Positions 35,473-43,819 of a stretch of DNA of 64,000 nucleotides are shown piece by piece. The notes under the pieces were generated by a model. It was not told the DNA's origin. It did not search any database and saw only the letters and a list, made by a program, of their open reading frames with translations. The stretch spans positions 3,935,501 to 3,999,500 of the forward strand of contig NZ_CP150661.1 of assembly GCF_038024105.1 (NCBI RefSeq). The letters run 5' to 3'. Every line of letters starts with the position of its first letter. Position 1 is the stretch's first letter. The stretch comes from Polaribacter butkevichii (GTDB lineage: Bacteria; Bacteroidota; Bacteroidia; Flavobacteriales; Flavobacteriaceae). The position numbers were made by a program, and so were the translations under genes.

Positions 35473-36469
35473 GGAAAGCAGGTTGCGTATAGTACGGAGA
35501 TAATATTGCTTCTAAAATATCTTCGGTAATATCTGGATAATCTACAGCAATAATAGTATCACTCTGAATCCATTTTGCAATTTTTTTAAGTTGTTTTCTG
35601 TTTAATTTTTTAACTACTGCAACACCCATTTCTTTTAAAGCAATAGCATTACATTGTTGTTCATATTGATTTTTCATAGGTATTACCATTAATTTTTTCT
35701 TAAGATATAAGGCTTCAGAAGGAGTTTCAAACCCTGCACCACAAAGAACTCCTGCAGACGAAGCCATGCTTTCTATAAAATCGAATTCGTTAATGGGATA
35801 AATGGTCATATTTTTTTTAAAGATTAAACTTTTAGCTTCTTTAGAGAATATATGCCATTTTATAATGGGTATTTTAGATAAAACTTTTACAATTTTATCA
35901 ATATTATAAGACGGTAAGTAAACCGTAATATGACCTTTGTTACTTGTTTTTTTAGCTCTAATTTTTTTTCTGATGATAGGAGCAAAAATAGCAGAACTAT
36001 AGTTTTTAAAATGAAAACCAAATCGAACGCTAGAAGGAGCGTAGTGCTTTAAAATATATTTTTCAAACTTATATTTTCCGTATTTAGGAGATGCCGCATC
36101 TAACACAGCGTTTTGATGACTTAAAGAAACAATAGGTATGTTATTTAATTTTGCAGCCCAAGCAGAAACAGGTTCAAAATCGTTTATAATTAAATCGTAC
36201 TCCTGTATTGGTAAGTTTTTGATTTCTTTATAAAAACGAGATAATTTCATCTTTTTAAAACTAGCCCAAAAGTCTATACCGCCTTTTTTACCAAATGTAA
36301 AATTTAAGCCTTTTAGTTTGTATTTTATTTCGAAACCTAATTCTAAATTATTTTCGTTACCACTCACTAAAATGTCTAAATCTCCTTTCTGTTGTAAAAT
36401 AGGTATAATTTCTTTGGCTCTAGTTAAATGTCCATTTCCGGTTCCTTGAATTGCATATAATATTCGCAT
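35456..36469 (-). CDS. Glycosyltransferase-like protein (MJ1255/VC2487 type)
   Basis: This GT-B-fold glycosyltransferase homologue of 337 residues starts MRILYAIQGTGNGHLTRAKE, which is the classic N-terminus of the MJ1255/VC2487 group. A C-terminal donor-binding region contains GVLCGAGFETPSEALYLKKK and MKNQYEQQCNAIALKEMGV, resembling MurG-type nucleotide-sugar sites. Acceptor and sugar are unknown. It follows the metallophosphoesterase gene by 5 bp, so the two probably form one operon acting on a shared envelope glycan or lipid. The 3' end overlaps ung by 17 bp. Confidence 0.85.
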   Translation of the reverse strand: MRILYAIQGTGNGHLTRAKEIIPILQQKGDLDILVSGNENNLELGFEIKYKLKGLNFTFGKKGGIDFWASFKKMKLSRFYKEIKNLPIQEYDLIINDFEPVSAWAAKLNNIPIVSLSHQNAVLDAASPKYGKYKFEKYILKHYAPSSVRFGFHFKNYSSAIFAPIIRKKIRAKKTSNKGHITVYLPSYNIDKIVKVLSKIPIIKWHIFSKEAKSLIFKKNMTIYPINEFDFIESMASSAGVLCGAGFETPSEALYLKKKLMVIPMKNQYEQQCNAIALKEMGVAVVKKLNRKQLKKIAKWIQSDTIIAVDYPDITEDILEAILSPYYTQPAFPTILS

Positions 36470-36474
36470 ACGTA

Positions 36475-37353
36475 TTATTTTAGGGGTTTTTCAATATCAA
36501 ATTCTTTTAACAACTCTTCAAAAAGAAAGTTGTTTTTTTCTTCTTTGTATTTGGCTTTTAACTCTTCTTTACTCAGCTTTTTATCGCTGTTTTTAGCAAT
36601 TTCATCAGAAGCGTATTCGTATAAAGTCCATTGTTTATTTTTATATTCTAAGGCTGTTAAATTTTCTATCCAATCTCCAGAATTTAAATAAGTAGTTTTT
36701 CCTTTCTGATTTTCAATTTCTCTAATTTCTGGTTGATGAATATGTCCGCAGATTACATAATCATACTCGTTATCAATGGCAATGTCCGAAGCTGTTTTTT
36801 CAAAATCATTGATAAATTTTACGGCACTTTTTACACTGTTTTTTATTTTTTTAGAAAGCGATAATTTGCCATATCCCAACAGATGGCTAATCCAATTAAT
36901 AAAGGTGTTTATTAAAATCAACACATCGTATCCTTTACCACCTAATTTAGCAAGCCATTTAGAGTGTTGCATGGTAATATCAAACACATCTCCATGAAAT
37001 ATCCATGCTTTTTTATCATCAATATTTAAAACAAGTTTGTTTAAAATTTTAAAGTTTCCTAACCTAAAACCCTTAAACTTTCGCAACATTTCATCATGAT
37101 TTCCTGTAATGTAGTAGATCTCTGTTCCTTTAGATAAAAGAGAGGTAATGTGTTTAATAACATTCATGTGAGATTTCGGAAAATAACGTTTGTTAAATTG
37201 CCAAATGTCTATAATATCGCCATTTAGAATTAGAACTTTAGGCTGAATTGTTTTTAAGTAATTTAATAATTCTTTTGCCCTACAACCATAAGTACCTAAA
37301 TGCACATCAGAAATTATAACATAATCTAATTTACGTTTTTTTTGCTTTTTCAT
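36475..37353 (-). CDS. LpxH-like metallophosphoesterase (UDP-2,3-diacylglucosamine diphosphatase family)
   Basis: This calcineurin-type phosphoesterase of 292 residues has all five metal motifs in order: ISDVHLGTYG, LNGDIIDIW, TGNHDEM, IFHGDVFD and ICGHIHQPEI. Bacteroidota relatives are annotated as UDP-2,3-diacylglucosamine diphosphatases for lipid A synthesis. This one has a long charged C-terminal tail (about 255-292) and shares an operon with a glycosyltransferase, so another envelope substrate is possible. Start is an ATG followed by a lysine-rich stretch; no signal peptide, so it acts in the cytoplasm. Confidence 0.87.
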   Translation of the reverse strand: MKKQKKRKLDYVIISDVHLGTYGCRAKELLNYLKTIQPKVLILNGDIIDIWQFNKRYFPKSHMNVIKHITSLLSKGTEIYYITGNHDEMLRKFKGFRLGNFKILNKLVLNIDDKKAWIFHGDVFDITMQHSKWLAKLGGKGYDVLILINTFINWISHLLGYGKLSLSKKIKNSVKSAVKFINDFEKTASDIAIDNEYDYVICGHIHQPEIREIENQKGKTTYLNSGDWIENLTALEYKNKQWTLYEYASDEIAKNSDKKLSKEELKAKYKEEKNNFLFEELLKEFDIEKPLK

Positions 37354-37655
37354 TTTTATAAATTATGTAAGAAAAAGAATTGTTTTTTGTGTAAAAGAGT
37401 TTTTTACACAAGGTTTAGAAGAAAGAGATATCTTAATTCTATTAGGTAAACAATGGTCTTAATTCTACGTTCTTTCAAACATAAAAAAGGAATGTGTTGT
37501 AAACGTAAAATAAAAATGAAAAAAAAGTAAGGTAAGCTTTATTTAAAAGTTTACTAAAAGTTATCTTACTATTAAGAGAATAAGGTGGTTAGCGGATAAA
37601 AAAAATCCGCTGTAAAAGCGGATTCATTGAATTTGGAATTAAGAAACAAGCCGAT
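37354..37655. other. Intergenic region downstream of a small lipoprotein gene
   Basis: This roughly 300-bp AT-rich stretch contains the terminator of the small lipoprotein gene (37604-37624) and otherwise nothing I can identify. Confidence 0.4.
37604..37624 (-). terminator. Intrinsic terminator after the small lipoprotein gene
   Basis: A 7-bp stem (AATCCGC/GCGGATT) with a 7-base loop is followed on the minus strand by eight T residues. It lies 32 bp beyond the lipoprotein stop codon. Confidence 0.8.
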
Positions 37656-37796
37656 TTAAATTAAATCTGCCTGCTTTAATGTTGTTTGAATAGTTGTTGT
37701 ATTGTCTGCTAAACCACAATGTTTAGAAGTGCTTCTACAAGAAGAAAAACAAATGCTTCCTAAAATACAAACTGCAATAAATACTACTTTTTTCAT
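37656..37796 (-). CDS. Very small lipoprotein of unknown function
   Basis: This 46-residue open frame starts with ATG and a textbook lipoprotein signal: MKKVVFIAVCILGSICFSSC, with Cys20 as the lipidation site. The mature peptide is only about 27 residues (it includes KHCGLADNTTT and ends KQADLI). A good terminator follows the stop codon, which supports it being a real gene. No family is recognised. It lies 18 bp after the end of the substrate-binding-like gene on the same strand and may be co-transcribed with it. Confidence 0.72.
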   Translation of the reverse strand: MKKVVFIAVCILGSICFSSCRSTSKHCGLADNTTTIQTTLKQADLI

Positions 37797-37814
37797 AAAT
37801 AATGGATTTTCGTG

Positions 37815-38675
37815 TTAAATGTACATATTTTTTATGAAACTGCTAGAATTTTTCTTCTCATCAATAACGTTAAACTGTACCATTTTATTTTGAGTGCGTG
37901 TAATTATGTTTTTGGTAATGGGTTTTCCAGCATTCCATTCTGTAATTTTTAACCATTCTTGTATGTCTTCTAATTGTTGCTCGTATCTTTCGGCTAAAAT
38001 TTTATCAATATTTTTAGTCTTTTTAAAGTCTTTTGTTTCATTATTAATAATGTCTAAAACTTTTTTAACTTCGTTAAAATTGTTTTCTAAAACTTCGTTT
38101 CTAACAGCAATAACAAAACAAGGCCAAGGAGTAGGGCAGTCGGCAATTCTTCTAAAAGTACCGTTGTCTACCAATGGTTTTGTTGTAAAATGTTCCCACA
38201 TAAAATAATCGGCTTCTCCGTTAGTTAAAGCATCAATTCCGCCTTGTAAATTACCAATAACTTTAAATTTTAACTTAGAAATATCCCAACCTTGGTTGTA
38301 GGCATTTACAATGGCCATTAAATGAGATCCAGAGCCAAAGCGACTAATAGCAATGGTTGCGTGTTCTAAATCTTTACTGTTTTTAAAAGTTGATTTTGCA
38401 CCTACATGAATACCCCAAATTAATGGTGATTGTACAAAAGTTTGTACAATTTTAGAAGGATTTCCAGCAGCAATGTCTTTAATAATACCTTCTGTTAATA
38501 CAATAGCAATATCTACCTCTCCGTTTCTTAAAGCTTTGCACATTGCGCCTGTACCGCCTGGGTAATCTTGCCAACGAAGATTAATGTTTTGCTTGTTGTA
38601 TTCTTTATTTTTTAGGGTAGTATACCAAGGGTAATTAAAATGCTCAGGAACTCCACCAATTTTTAGATTGGTCAT
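37815..38675 (-). CDS. Substrate-binding-fold protein without signal peptide (NMT1/THI5-like)
   Basis: This 286-residue protein has the type 2 periplasmic-binding fold of ABC-transporter receptors (TNLKIGGVPEHFNYPWY, NGEVDIAIVLTEGI, ATIAISRFGSGSHLMAIVNAY and LTNGEADYFMWEHFTTKPLV). It begins directly with the first beta strand and has no signal peptide or lipobox, so it should stay in the cytoplasm. No permease or ATPase gene is nearby. Cytosolic members of this fold include the futalosine-pathway enzymes MqnA and MqnD and the THI5 enzyme, so an enzymatic role is possible. It starts immediately at the stop codon of a nucleoside phosphorylase gene, suggesting a shared pathway. Confidence 0.82.
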   Translation of the reverse strand: MTNLKIGGVPEHFNYPWYTTLKNKEYNKQNINLRWQDYPGGTGAMCKALRNGEVDIAIVLTEGIIKDIAAGNPSKIVQTFVQSPLIWGIHVGAKSTFKNSKDLEHATIAISRFGSGSHLMAIVNAYNQGWDISKLKFKVIGNLQGGIDALTNGEADYFMWEHFTTKPLVDNGTFRRIADCPTPWPCFVIAVRNEVLENNFNEVKKVLDIINNETKDFKKTKNIDKILAERYEQQLEDIQEWLKITEWNAGKPITKNIITRTQNKMVQFNVIDEKKNSSSFIKNMYI

Positions 38676-39545
38676 TTATTTAACTATTTTATCGAGTGTG
38701 TATTCTATTAAATTGGCAATCACTTTACCTGGGTTTTTACTAAAAGTACCGTTGGCTCTATTGGCTATAATTGCGTTGATAGAACAAGCTTTATGACCTA
38801 ATAATTTAGACAAACCATATATGGCAGAAGTTTCCATTTCTAAATTGGTAATTCTATGTTCATTAAAATTAAAACTATCAATTTTATGGTTTAAGTTATG
38901 GTCTTGTAAAGCCAAACGTAAAATTCTTCCTTGAGGGCCGTAAAAACCACCTGCAGTAGCCGTTATACCTAGATGTGTTTTTTCTGATTTTAATTTATTG
39001 GCTAACTCTTTATTGTTTTCTATTACAATAGGATATGATTTTTTAGCACTCCAATTGGTGTGTTTTACAAAGGCATCTTCTATAGCAGGATTAGAAATTG
39101 TTTCAATTTGATAAGAGTGCAGCATACCGTTTAAATCTAAACCATGAGAACCAATAACAAAAGAATCTACAGGAATATCTGCTTGTAAAGAACCCGAAGT
39201 TCCTATTCTTACAATGGTTAAAGAGGTTAAATTTTCTTTAGGTTTTCTTGTTTCTAAATCAATATTAACAAGTGCGTCTAATTCATTTAGAACGATATCT
39301 ATATTATCTGGTCCAATACCTGTTGATATAACAGAAAGACGCTTGTTTTTATAGGTACCTGTGGTGGTTTTAAATTCTCTTTTTTGAGTTGTAAACTCAA
39401 TAGAATCAAAATGTTTAGAGATTTTATCAACTCTATCTTGGTCGCCAACAAAAATAATAGTGTTGGCAATATGTTCTGGTCTTAAATTAAGATGATAAAC
39501 ACTACCATCGGGATTTAAGATAAGTTCAGATTGTTTTATAGACAT
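38676..39545 (-). CDS. Nucleoside phosphorylase (uridine-phosphorylase superfamily)
   Basis: This 289-residue enzyme of the PNP/UDP family cleaves a nucleoside with phosphate (or hydrolytically) to base and sugar. Landmarks are NTIIFVGDQDRVDKISKHF near the N-terminus, VISTGIGPDNIDIVLNEL, the phosphate-binding IVRIGTSGSLQADIPVDSFV, and ITNLEMETSAIYGLSKLLGH, the metal/ribose glutamate region. The exact nucleoside cannot be predicted by eye. It is sandwiched with no gaps between the DUF1835 gene and the substrate-binding-like gene, so all three are probably one transcript. Confidence 0.9.
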   Translation of the reverse strand: MSIKQSELILNPDGSVYHLNLRPEHIANTIIFVGDQDRVDKISKHFDSIEFTTQKREFKTTTGTYKNKRLSVISTGIGPDNIDIVLNELDALVNIDLETRKPKENLTSLTIVRIGTSGSLQADIPVDSFVIGSHGLDLNGMLHSYQIETISNPAIEDAFVKHTNWSAKKSYPIVIENNKELANKLKSEKTHLGITATAGGFYGPQGRILRLALQDHNLNHKIDSFNFNEHRITNLEMETSAIYGLSKLLGHKACSINAIIANRANGTFSKNPGKVIANLIEYTLDKIVK

Positions 39546-40490
39546 TTAAGATGTAATTTGTAATAGTTTTTCTGATTGATTATTGAATAGAAAACTATAT
39601 TTTTTTGCTCCACCAAGATACAAATTTTCATTACGAAGTTCACCATAAAAATTTAATTGGTTTTCTAGTACTTTTTTTCCTTTTCGTGATAATTTTACGG
39701 GGTTAAAAGAGGTAAACAATTTATGGAGTTGTTCTATGTGATGGTCGTATTGTATATCTCCAAACCCGTATGTTGTTTGTGTTTCTATTAATTGATGTAC
39801 GAGTTGTTTTTTTGAAGAAAATTGATGTGTATTTGCTGTTTCTAGAATGGTGTTTTCTAGTTGGTTTAACCCGTTTTTTATAGAAGGAAATCTTAATAAA
39901 TGTGCGGCTAAAGCGTCTGCTAAATGCGTAAAAGGAGACATCGGGTTGTATTTATAAACGGTCTCTAATCTTAAAGGACTGTCTGAGCAATACAATTGCC
40001 AAATGTAATCGGCATACTCAATATCATCTTGTGTTAAACTGACTCTGTTTTTATAGTGTTGCAGGACTTGATTTTGGGTAAGTTCAGATAAACTTTTTGG
40101 TTTCTTTGTTCCTTTTGGTTTATTGTTGGTAACTAGAGAAATGGCATATCCTTTTCTGTAAACTTTTAACCAACTAATTACCGCAATCATGTTAATTTGA
40201 CAAAATAAATCATGGTCAAACCATAAAACGATTTCTTTGGTTTCTTTTTTCTTACAAAGGTTTCTGTATTCTTTTAACGTGTAGTTAATAAACTTTTGTT
40301 TGCTTACTTTGTAAGAAGATTTTAAGAATTCGAACCTGTGTTTCCAAAAGGTTTCACTTCCTATATCTGTTGTTGTTTTGCCTTCGCATAACATTTCTCT
40401 CCAAGTAATAAAGTCTCCAGAAAAATGAAGTTGTTTAAGGTAGTTTGTAGTACTATCTCCGTTTGTAATATGTAGTGTTAAGGAGTTCAT
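39546..40490 (-). CDS. DUF1835-family protein
   Basis: This is a 314-residue cytoplasmic protein of unknown function. The N-terminal part matches the DUF1835 pattern: LHITNGDSTTNYLKQLHFSG, ITWREMLCEGKT and the hallmark EIVLWFDHDLFCQINMIAVI. The C-terminal part (about 130-314) is helical with no recognised motif. Some proteins of this domain have been connected with DNA or RNA handling, but nothing here proves it. The gene's stop codon abuts the nucleoside phosphorylase start, and the SUI1-type gene lies 52 bp upstream. Confidence 0.82.
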   Translation of the reverse strand: MNSLTLHITNGDSTTNYLKQLHFSGDFITWREMLCEGKTTTDIGSETFWKHRFEFLKSSYKVSKQKFINYTLKEYRNLCKKKETKEIVLWFDHDLFCQINMIAVISWLKVYRKGYAISLVTNNKPKGTKKPKSLSELTQNQVLQHYKNRVSLTQDDIEYADYIWQLYCSDSPLRLETVYKYNPMSPFTHLADALAAHLLRFPSIKNGLNQLENTILETANTHQFSSKKQLVHQLIETQTTYGFGDIQYDHHIEQLHKLFTSFNPVKLSRKGKKVLENQLNFYGELRNENLYLGGAKKYSFLFNNQSEKLLQITS

Positions 40491-40542
40491 AATCTAAGTA
40501 TTAACGTTTGTTTTGTTTTTTTATTGTGGGTGATAAAAAAAA

Positions 40543-40866
40543 TTAACCACCAACACGTTTTACTTTAAATCCTTTTTCTTTTAATAGGGTCATTATTCGG
40601 TCTCTGTAGTCGCCCTGAATAATAATTTTATCATCTTTAAAACTACCACCAACAGATAATTTTGTTTTAATTTCTTTGGCAAGTTTTTTAAAATCTGATG
40701 TTGCGCCTGTGTAGCCTTCTAAAATAGTGATGGGTTTTCCTTTTCGTTTTTCGTATTTACAAATAATTGGGTCTTCTTGTAGCCAAATATCTGATTTTTC
40801 TTTTACTGGTTCTACGGTTTCCTGGTGTTCTGGAAATAAGTTTTTTAATTGATCTTTTAAATCCAT
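40543..40866 (-). CDS. SUI1/YciH-family translation factor-like protein
   Basis: This 107-residue protein is an eIF1/SUI1-domain homologue (bacterial YciH type), thought to influence start-codon or initiator fidelity. The domain occupies about residues 35-107 with the landmarks KPITILEGYTGATSDFKKLA, KTKLSVGGSFKDDKIIIQGD and the GFKVKRVGG end. The N-terminal 30 residues are a charged linker typical of Bacteroidota members. A dispersed palindromic element lies 70 bp upstream. It may be co-transcribed with the DUF1835 gene that follows. Confidence 0.92.
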   Translation of the reverse strand: MDLKDQLKNLFPEHQETVEPVKEKSDIWLQEDPIICKYEKRKGKPITILEGYTGATSDFKKLAKEIKTKLSVGGSFKDDKIIIQGDYRDRIMTLLKEKGFKVKRVGG

Positions 40867-40935
40867 TTTTTTAGTATTCAGTTCTCAGTTTTTAGGCTGT
40901 TACTTTAATTTACTGTCTTTTTTTTATTCTATTTG

Positions 40936-41021
40936 TTGGCAAACAAGTTTAGCCCAGATTGAAATGGCATCCTTTTTGTTTTTTCAACAAAAAGATATAA
41001 TGTAAAGCTGGAAATAGCTTC
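40936..41021. repeat. Dispersed palindromic intergenic element, copy 3 (compact form)
   Basis: The sequence runs through AGCCCAGATTGAAATGGCAT, then CCTTTTTGTT, a short loop (TTTTC), AACAAAAAGATATAATG and GCTGGAAATAGCTTC. Read on the other strand it matches the arms of the copy at 22893-23065 and the right arm of the copy at 11201-11451. It lies between the 2OG oxygenase gene's end and the SUI1 gene's start. Confidence 0.75.
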
Positions 41022-41023
41022 TA

Positions 41024-41074
41024 ATAAAAACAGTTTACAGTTGCAGTTTTTAGTTAATTAAGTACTGTAAACTG
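41024..41074 (-). terminator. Probable terminator after the 2OG oxygenase gene
   Basis: An 11-bp perfect stem (CAGTTTACAGT at 41031-41041, ACTGTAAACTG at 41064-41074) with a 22-base loop is followed on the minus strand by T residues. The loop repeats the same short CAGTTGCAG words, so alternative pairings exist. Confidence 0.6.
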
Positions 41075-41092
41075 CAACTGAAGACTGCTTAC

Positions 41093-42040
41093 TTATTTTT
41101 TAAGACCTAATTCTCTTAAACGTTCGTCTAAAAATTCTCCTGCCGTAATATCATCAAATTGTTTGGGATTCTTTTCATCGATACAATTTTCTAAAACATC
41201 TAATTTCATGTCTGATATTGGATGCATAAAAAATGGAATTGAATAACGAGAGGTACCCCACATTTCTTTGGGCGGATTTACGACTCTGTGAATGGTAGAT
41301 TTTAGTTTGTTATTACTGTGGCGCGATAACATGTCTCCTACATTTATCATAATTTCGTCTGGTTCTGCCATGGCATCAATCCAGTCTCCATTGTGGTTTT
41401 GCACTTGCAATCCTTTTCCTTGTGCACCCATTAATAAAGTAATTAAATTAATGTCGCCATGCGCTGCTGCTCTTTCTGCGCCTTTAGGTTCTGTTTGTAT
41501 TGGCGGATAATGAATTGGGCGTAGAATACTATTTCCGTTTTTAATATAATTATCAAAATACGTTTCTTCTAACCCCAAATGTAATGCTAAAGAACGCAAT
41601 ACGTATTTGGCTGTTTTTTCTAACATTTGATAGGTTTTTTTACCTACTTCGTTAAATTTTGGAAGCTCTTTTACAATTACATTTTCTGGATATTCGTTTG
41701 CGTATTTAGAGTCTTTATCTACATATTGACCAAAATGCCAAAATTCTTTTAAATCTCCCTCTTTTTTTCCTTTTGCAGATTCTTTACCAAAAGAAACGTA
41801 ACCACGTTGCCCTCCAATTCCTGGGATTTCGTATTTTTCTTTTGTTTCTATAGGTAAATCAAAAAAGTTTTTTATTTCTGTATATAAGCTTTCTACTAAT
41901 TTATCGTCTAAAAAATGACCTTTTAAGGCCACAAAACCTATGTTTTCGTAAGCATGACCAATTTCATCTATAAATTGTTGTTTTTTGCTTTTATCAGATG
42001 ATAAAAAATCTGCTAAATTTACACTTGGTATTTTATTCAT
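41093..42040 (-). CDS. 2-oxoglutarate/Fe(II) oxygenase of the isopenicillin N synthase type
   Basis: This non-heme iron oxygenase has 315 residues and a DIOX_N-like N-terminus (IPSVNLADFLSSDKSKKQQF; ETKEKYEIPGIGGQRGYVSF). The iron ligands of the 2OG-FeII domain are visible as HGDINLITLLMG (His, Asp) and STIHRVVNP (His). The 2-oxoglutarate arginine lies in RYSIPFFMHP. The substrate is unknown, and gene neighbours give no pathway hint. It stands alone between a terminator-like hairpin and the DUF6048 gene end. Confidence 0.92.
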   Translation of the reverse strand: MNKIPSVNLADFLSSDKSKKQQFIDEIGHAYENIGFVALKGHFLDDKLVESLYTEIKNFFDLPIETKEKYEIPGIGGQRGYVSFGKESAKGKKEGDLKEFWHFGQYVDKDSKYANEYPENVIVKELPKFNEVGKKTYQMLEKTAKYVLRSLALHLGLEETYFDNYIKNGNSILRPIHYPPIQTEPKGAERAAAHGDINLITLLMGAQGKGLQVQNHNGDWIDAMAEPDEIMINVGDMLSRHSNNKLKSTIHRVVNPPKEMWGTSRYSIPFFMHPISDMKLDVLENCIDEKNPKQFDDITAGEFLDERLRELGLKK

Positions 42041-42100
42041 GCTATTTTGTTTTAAAAATTGGGACGATAAAGTTAGTAAAAATTCAATAAAAGGGAATTC

Positions 42101-42808
42101 TTATTTCTTTTTAAATGGAATTAGGTAGGTAAGTGTGTAGTTAAAACCAAAACCTGTGCTGCTTTCAAAGATTCTATTAAATCCAGGAGAATACAATGTT
42201 TTAAAGTTGTCGGGTTCTTTTACACTCATTAAAACTTTGTAAGATCCACTAAAAGAGATAAAGAAATTTTTAAAAGTTTCTACTTTTAAACCTATTACAA
42301 ATTCAGACCAATGTGCGTTTAAACCAGTAGTTGTAACCGGTGTAGTAATTTGGTTTGCCGGAAAATATACTGAATTTACATTTGGTGTATAGCTATTTAA
42401 TGTTTGATCGAAAAGGCTAAATCCATAACGATATCCTAAAAATAATTCGTTATTCATGTCTAACCAATTTTTGTAAGCATTGTAGTTAAAACCTAGTTTT
42501 ATATAGCTTCCTTTAGCAGTAGAGTTTGTGTAATCTTCTGCTGTTGTTTCTTCTTCATAACCTACCTCTGCAGCAATATATAAGTTTTTTTTAATTCTGT
42601 AATCTCCAACAATTTCTAACCCACTATAAGTGCTATTAAATTGTGCTAAGATAGGTTTGCTAATATCTATACCCAATCTTAAACCGTAATTGGTTTTGTA
42701 TACAATTGAGTCTGTTTTGGCGTTTATAAGCGTATCTTTTTTTTGTTCTTGAGAAAACCCACTAACAAAAACAAAAAGAAAACATATGTTAATGAAATAT
42801 TTGTACAT
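42101..42808 (-). CDS. DUF6048-family outer-membrane-like protein
   Basis: This 235-residue secreted protein has a signal peptide (YKYFINICFLFVFVSGFSQ) and amphipathic beta strands consistent with an outer-membrane barrel (YGLRLGIDISKPI, AAEVGYEEETT, SYIKLGFNYNAY, EFVIGLKVETFKNFFIS, FGFNYTLTYLIPF). It resembles the DUF6048 family, whose genes typically follow DUF6452 genes in flavobacteria, as here. Its start overlaps the DUF6452 gene's 3' end by 20 bp. Function unknown. Confidence 0.82.
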   Translation of the reverse strand: MYKYFINICFLFVFVSGFSQEQKKDTLINAKTDSIVYKTNYGLRLGIDISKPILAQFNSTYSGLEIVGDYRIKKNLYIAAEVGYEEETTAEDYTNSTAKGSYIKLGFNYNAYKNWLDMNNELFLGYRYGFSLFDQTLNSYTPNVNSVYFPANQITTPVTTTGLNAHWSEFVIGLKVETFKNFFISFSGSYKVLMSVKEPDNFKTLYSPGFNRIFESSTGFGFNYTLTYLIPFKKK

Positions 42809-43277
42809 GTGCTGTATTTTGATTGTCTATGGTGGTTAGTGTTTCTGGTGTAAAATCTTTAATCCAATTTGTATTGTCTGAATCGAAAGAAACATCATTA
42901 AAGAGAACTTGATACCCACAAGATCTAGAAACGTATTTTTCTTCTGGTGTATATTTAATAGTAAAAGTGGTGTATTGATTGTCTGCCTCTGCTCCATCTT
43001 CATTATTTATTTTTAAATGATAAATAGTTTCTGATGCTAATGAATTTAAAGGAATGGCAATACTATCTGTACTTACACTTGTGTAATCTGCTATGGTATC
43101 TTTTCCTTCTGCCCAAACAGATAAAAGCCTAGCGTTTTTTAAAGTTTCTTTGCTGGCATCGCTGTAAAAACGGAGCACTAAATTTGGTGTAACGGGATTT
43201 TTTAAGCAAAAATCATCTTTTTCGCAAGAGGTAATTATTAGTAAAACGAAACTTAGAATCAGAAATATTTTTCTCAT
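42789..43277 (-). CDS. DUF6452-family lipoprotein
   Basis: This is a predicted lipoprotein of 162 residues from the ATG at 43277 (MRKIFLILSFVLLIITSC, lipidation at Cys18). An upstream in-frame TTG would add four residues but overlaps the previous gene; the ATG leaves the cleaner signal peptide. The SCEKDDFCLKNPVTPNLVLR segment is the family signature, and beta-strand-rich sequence fills the rest. It is the middle gene of a pterin dehydratase-DUF6452-DUF6048 operon. Function unknown. Confidence 0.83.
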   Translation of the reverse strand: MRKIFLILSFVLLIITSCEKDDFCLKNPVTPNLVLRFYSDASKETLKNARLLSVWAEGKDTIADYTSVSTDSIAIPLNSLASETIYHLKINNEDGAEADNQYTTFTIKYTPEEKYVSRSCGYQVLFNDVSFDSDNTNWIKDFTPETLTTIDNQNTAHVQIFH

Positions 43278-43278
43278 A

Positions 43279-43569
43279 TTAATCTTCAACTTCTACAATT
43301 TTATTGATGGCTTTTGCTAACTTAAAATCTAATTTTGTTACACCTTCTGCATCATGCGTAGTTAATTTAATATCTAAGGTATTGTAATTGTTTGTCCATT
43401 CTGGATGATGGTTTAAAGCTTCACACTCAAAAGCAATTCTATTCATTGCAGACATACAATCTTTAAAGTTATCAAATTCAAAATCGGTATGCAATGCATC
43501 ATCATAATAATCCCAATCTTGTAGTTTTTCTAATTTTCTATTAATTTCGAAATCTGTAAGTTTTTTCAT
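43279..43569 (-). CDS. 4a-hydroxytetrahydrobiopterin dehydratase (pterin-4-alpha-carbinolamine dehydratase)
   Basis: This 96-residue enzyme recycles the pterin cofactor used by aromatic amino-acid hydroxylases. The active-site motif is complete: ECEALNHHPEWTNNYNTLDI followed by LTTHDAEGVT. The N-terminus has LEKLQDWDYYDDAL in place of the usual LxxWxxxxxxL pattern. Length is normal. It is first in a three-gene minus cluster; the next start codon lies 1 bp after its stop. No phenylalanine hydroxylase gene is present in the window. Confidence 0.95.
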   Translation of the reverse strand: MKKLTDFEINRKLEKLQDWDYYDDALHTDFEFDNFKDCMSAMNRIAFECEALNHHPEWTNNYNTLDIKLTTHDAEGVTKLDFKLAKAINKIVEVED

Positions 43570-43819
43570 ATCGGAGTTTTAGGTGCTAAAATAGTTTCAT
43601 TTTCAGAGATAAAGCCTACTTTTTTAGAAATTATGATTCGATTTAACATTTGTAAGGCAAATTTTACTTTTTGAAATATAAAATATAAAAAAAACTGCAT
43701 ACAATTAAACTTTTGCCATAATAGTAGGTCTAAACATGTAATTGCACTAATTTAACATCAGTGGTATTTTTATGTATTTATACTAATTGACGTTTATCAA
43801 CAACCAAAAATAAACAAAA

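Noticed and set aside
37815..38675. Complete ABC transporter operon.
   Set aside because: Only a binding-fold protein is present, without signal peptide, permease or ATPase neighbours.
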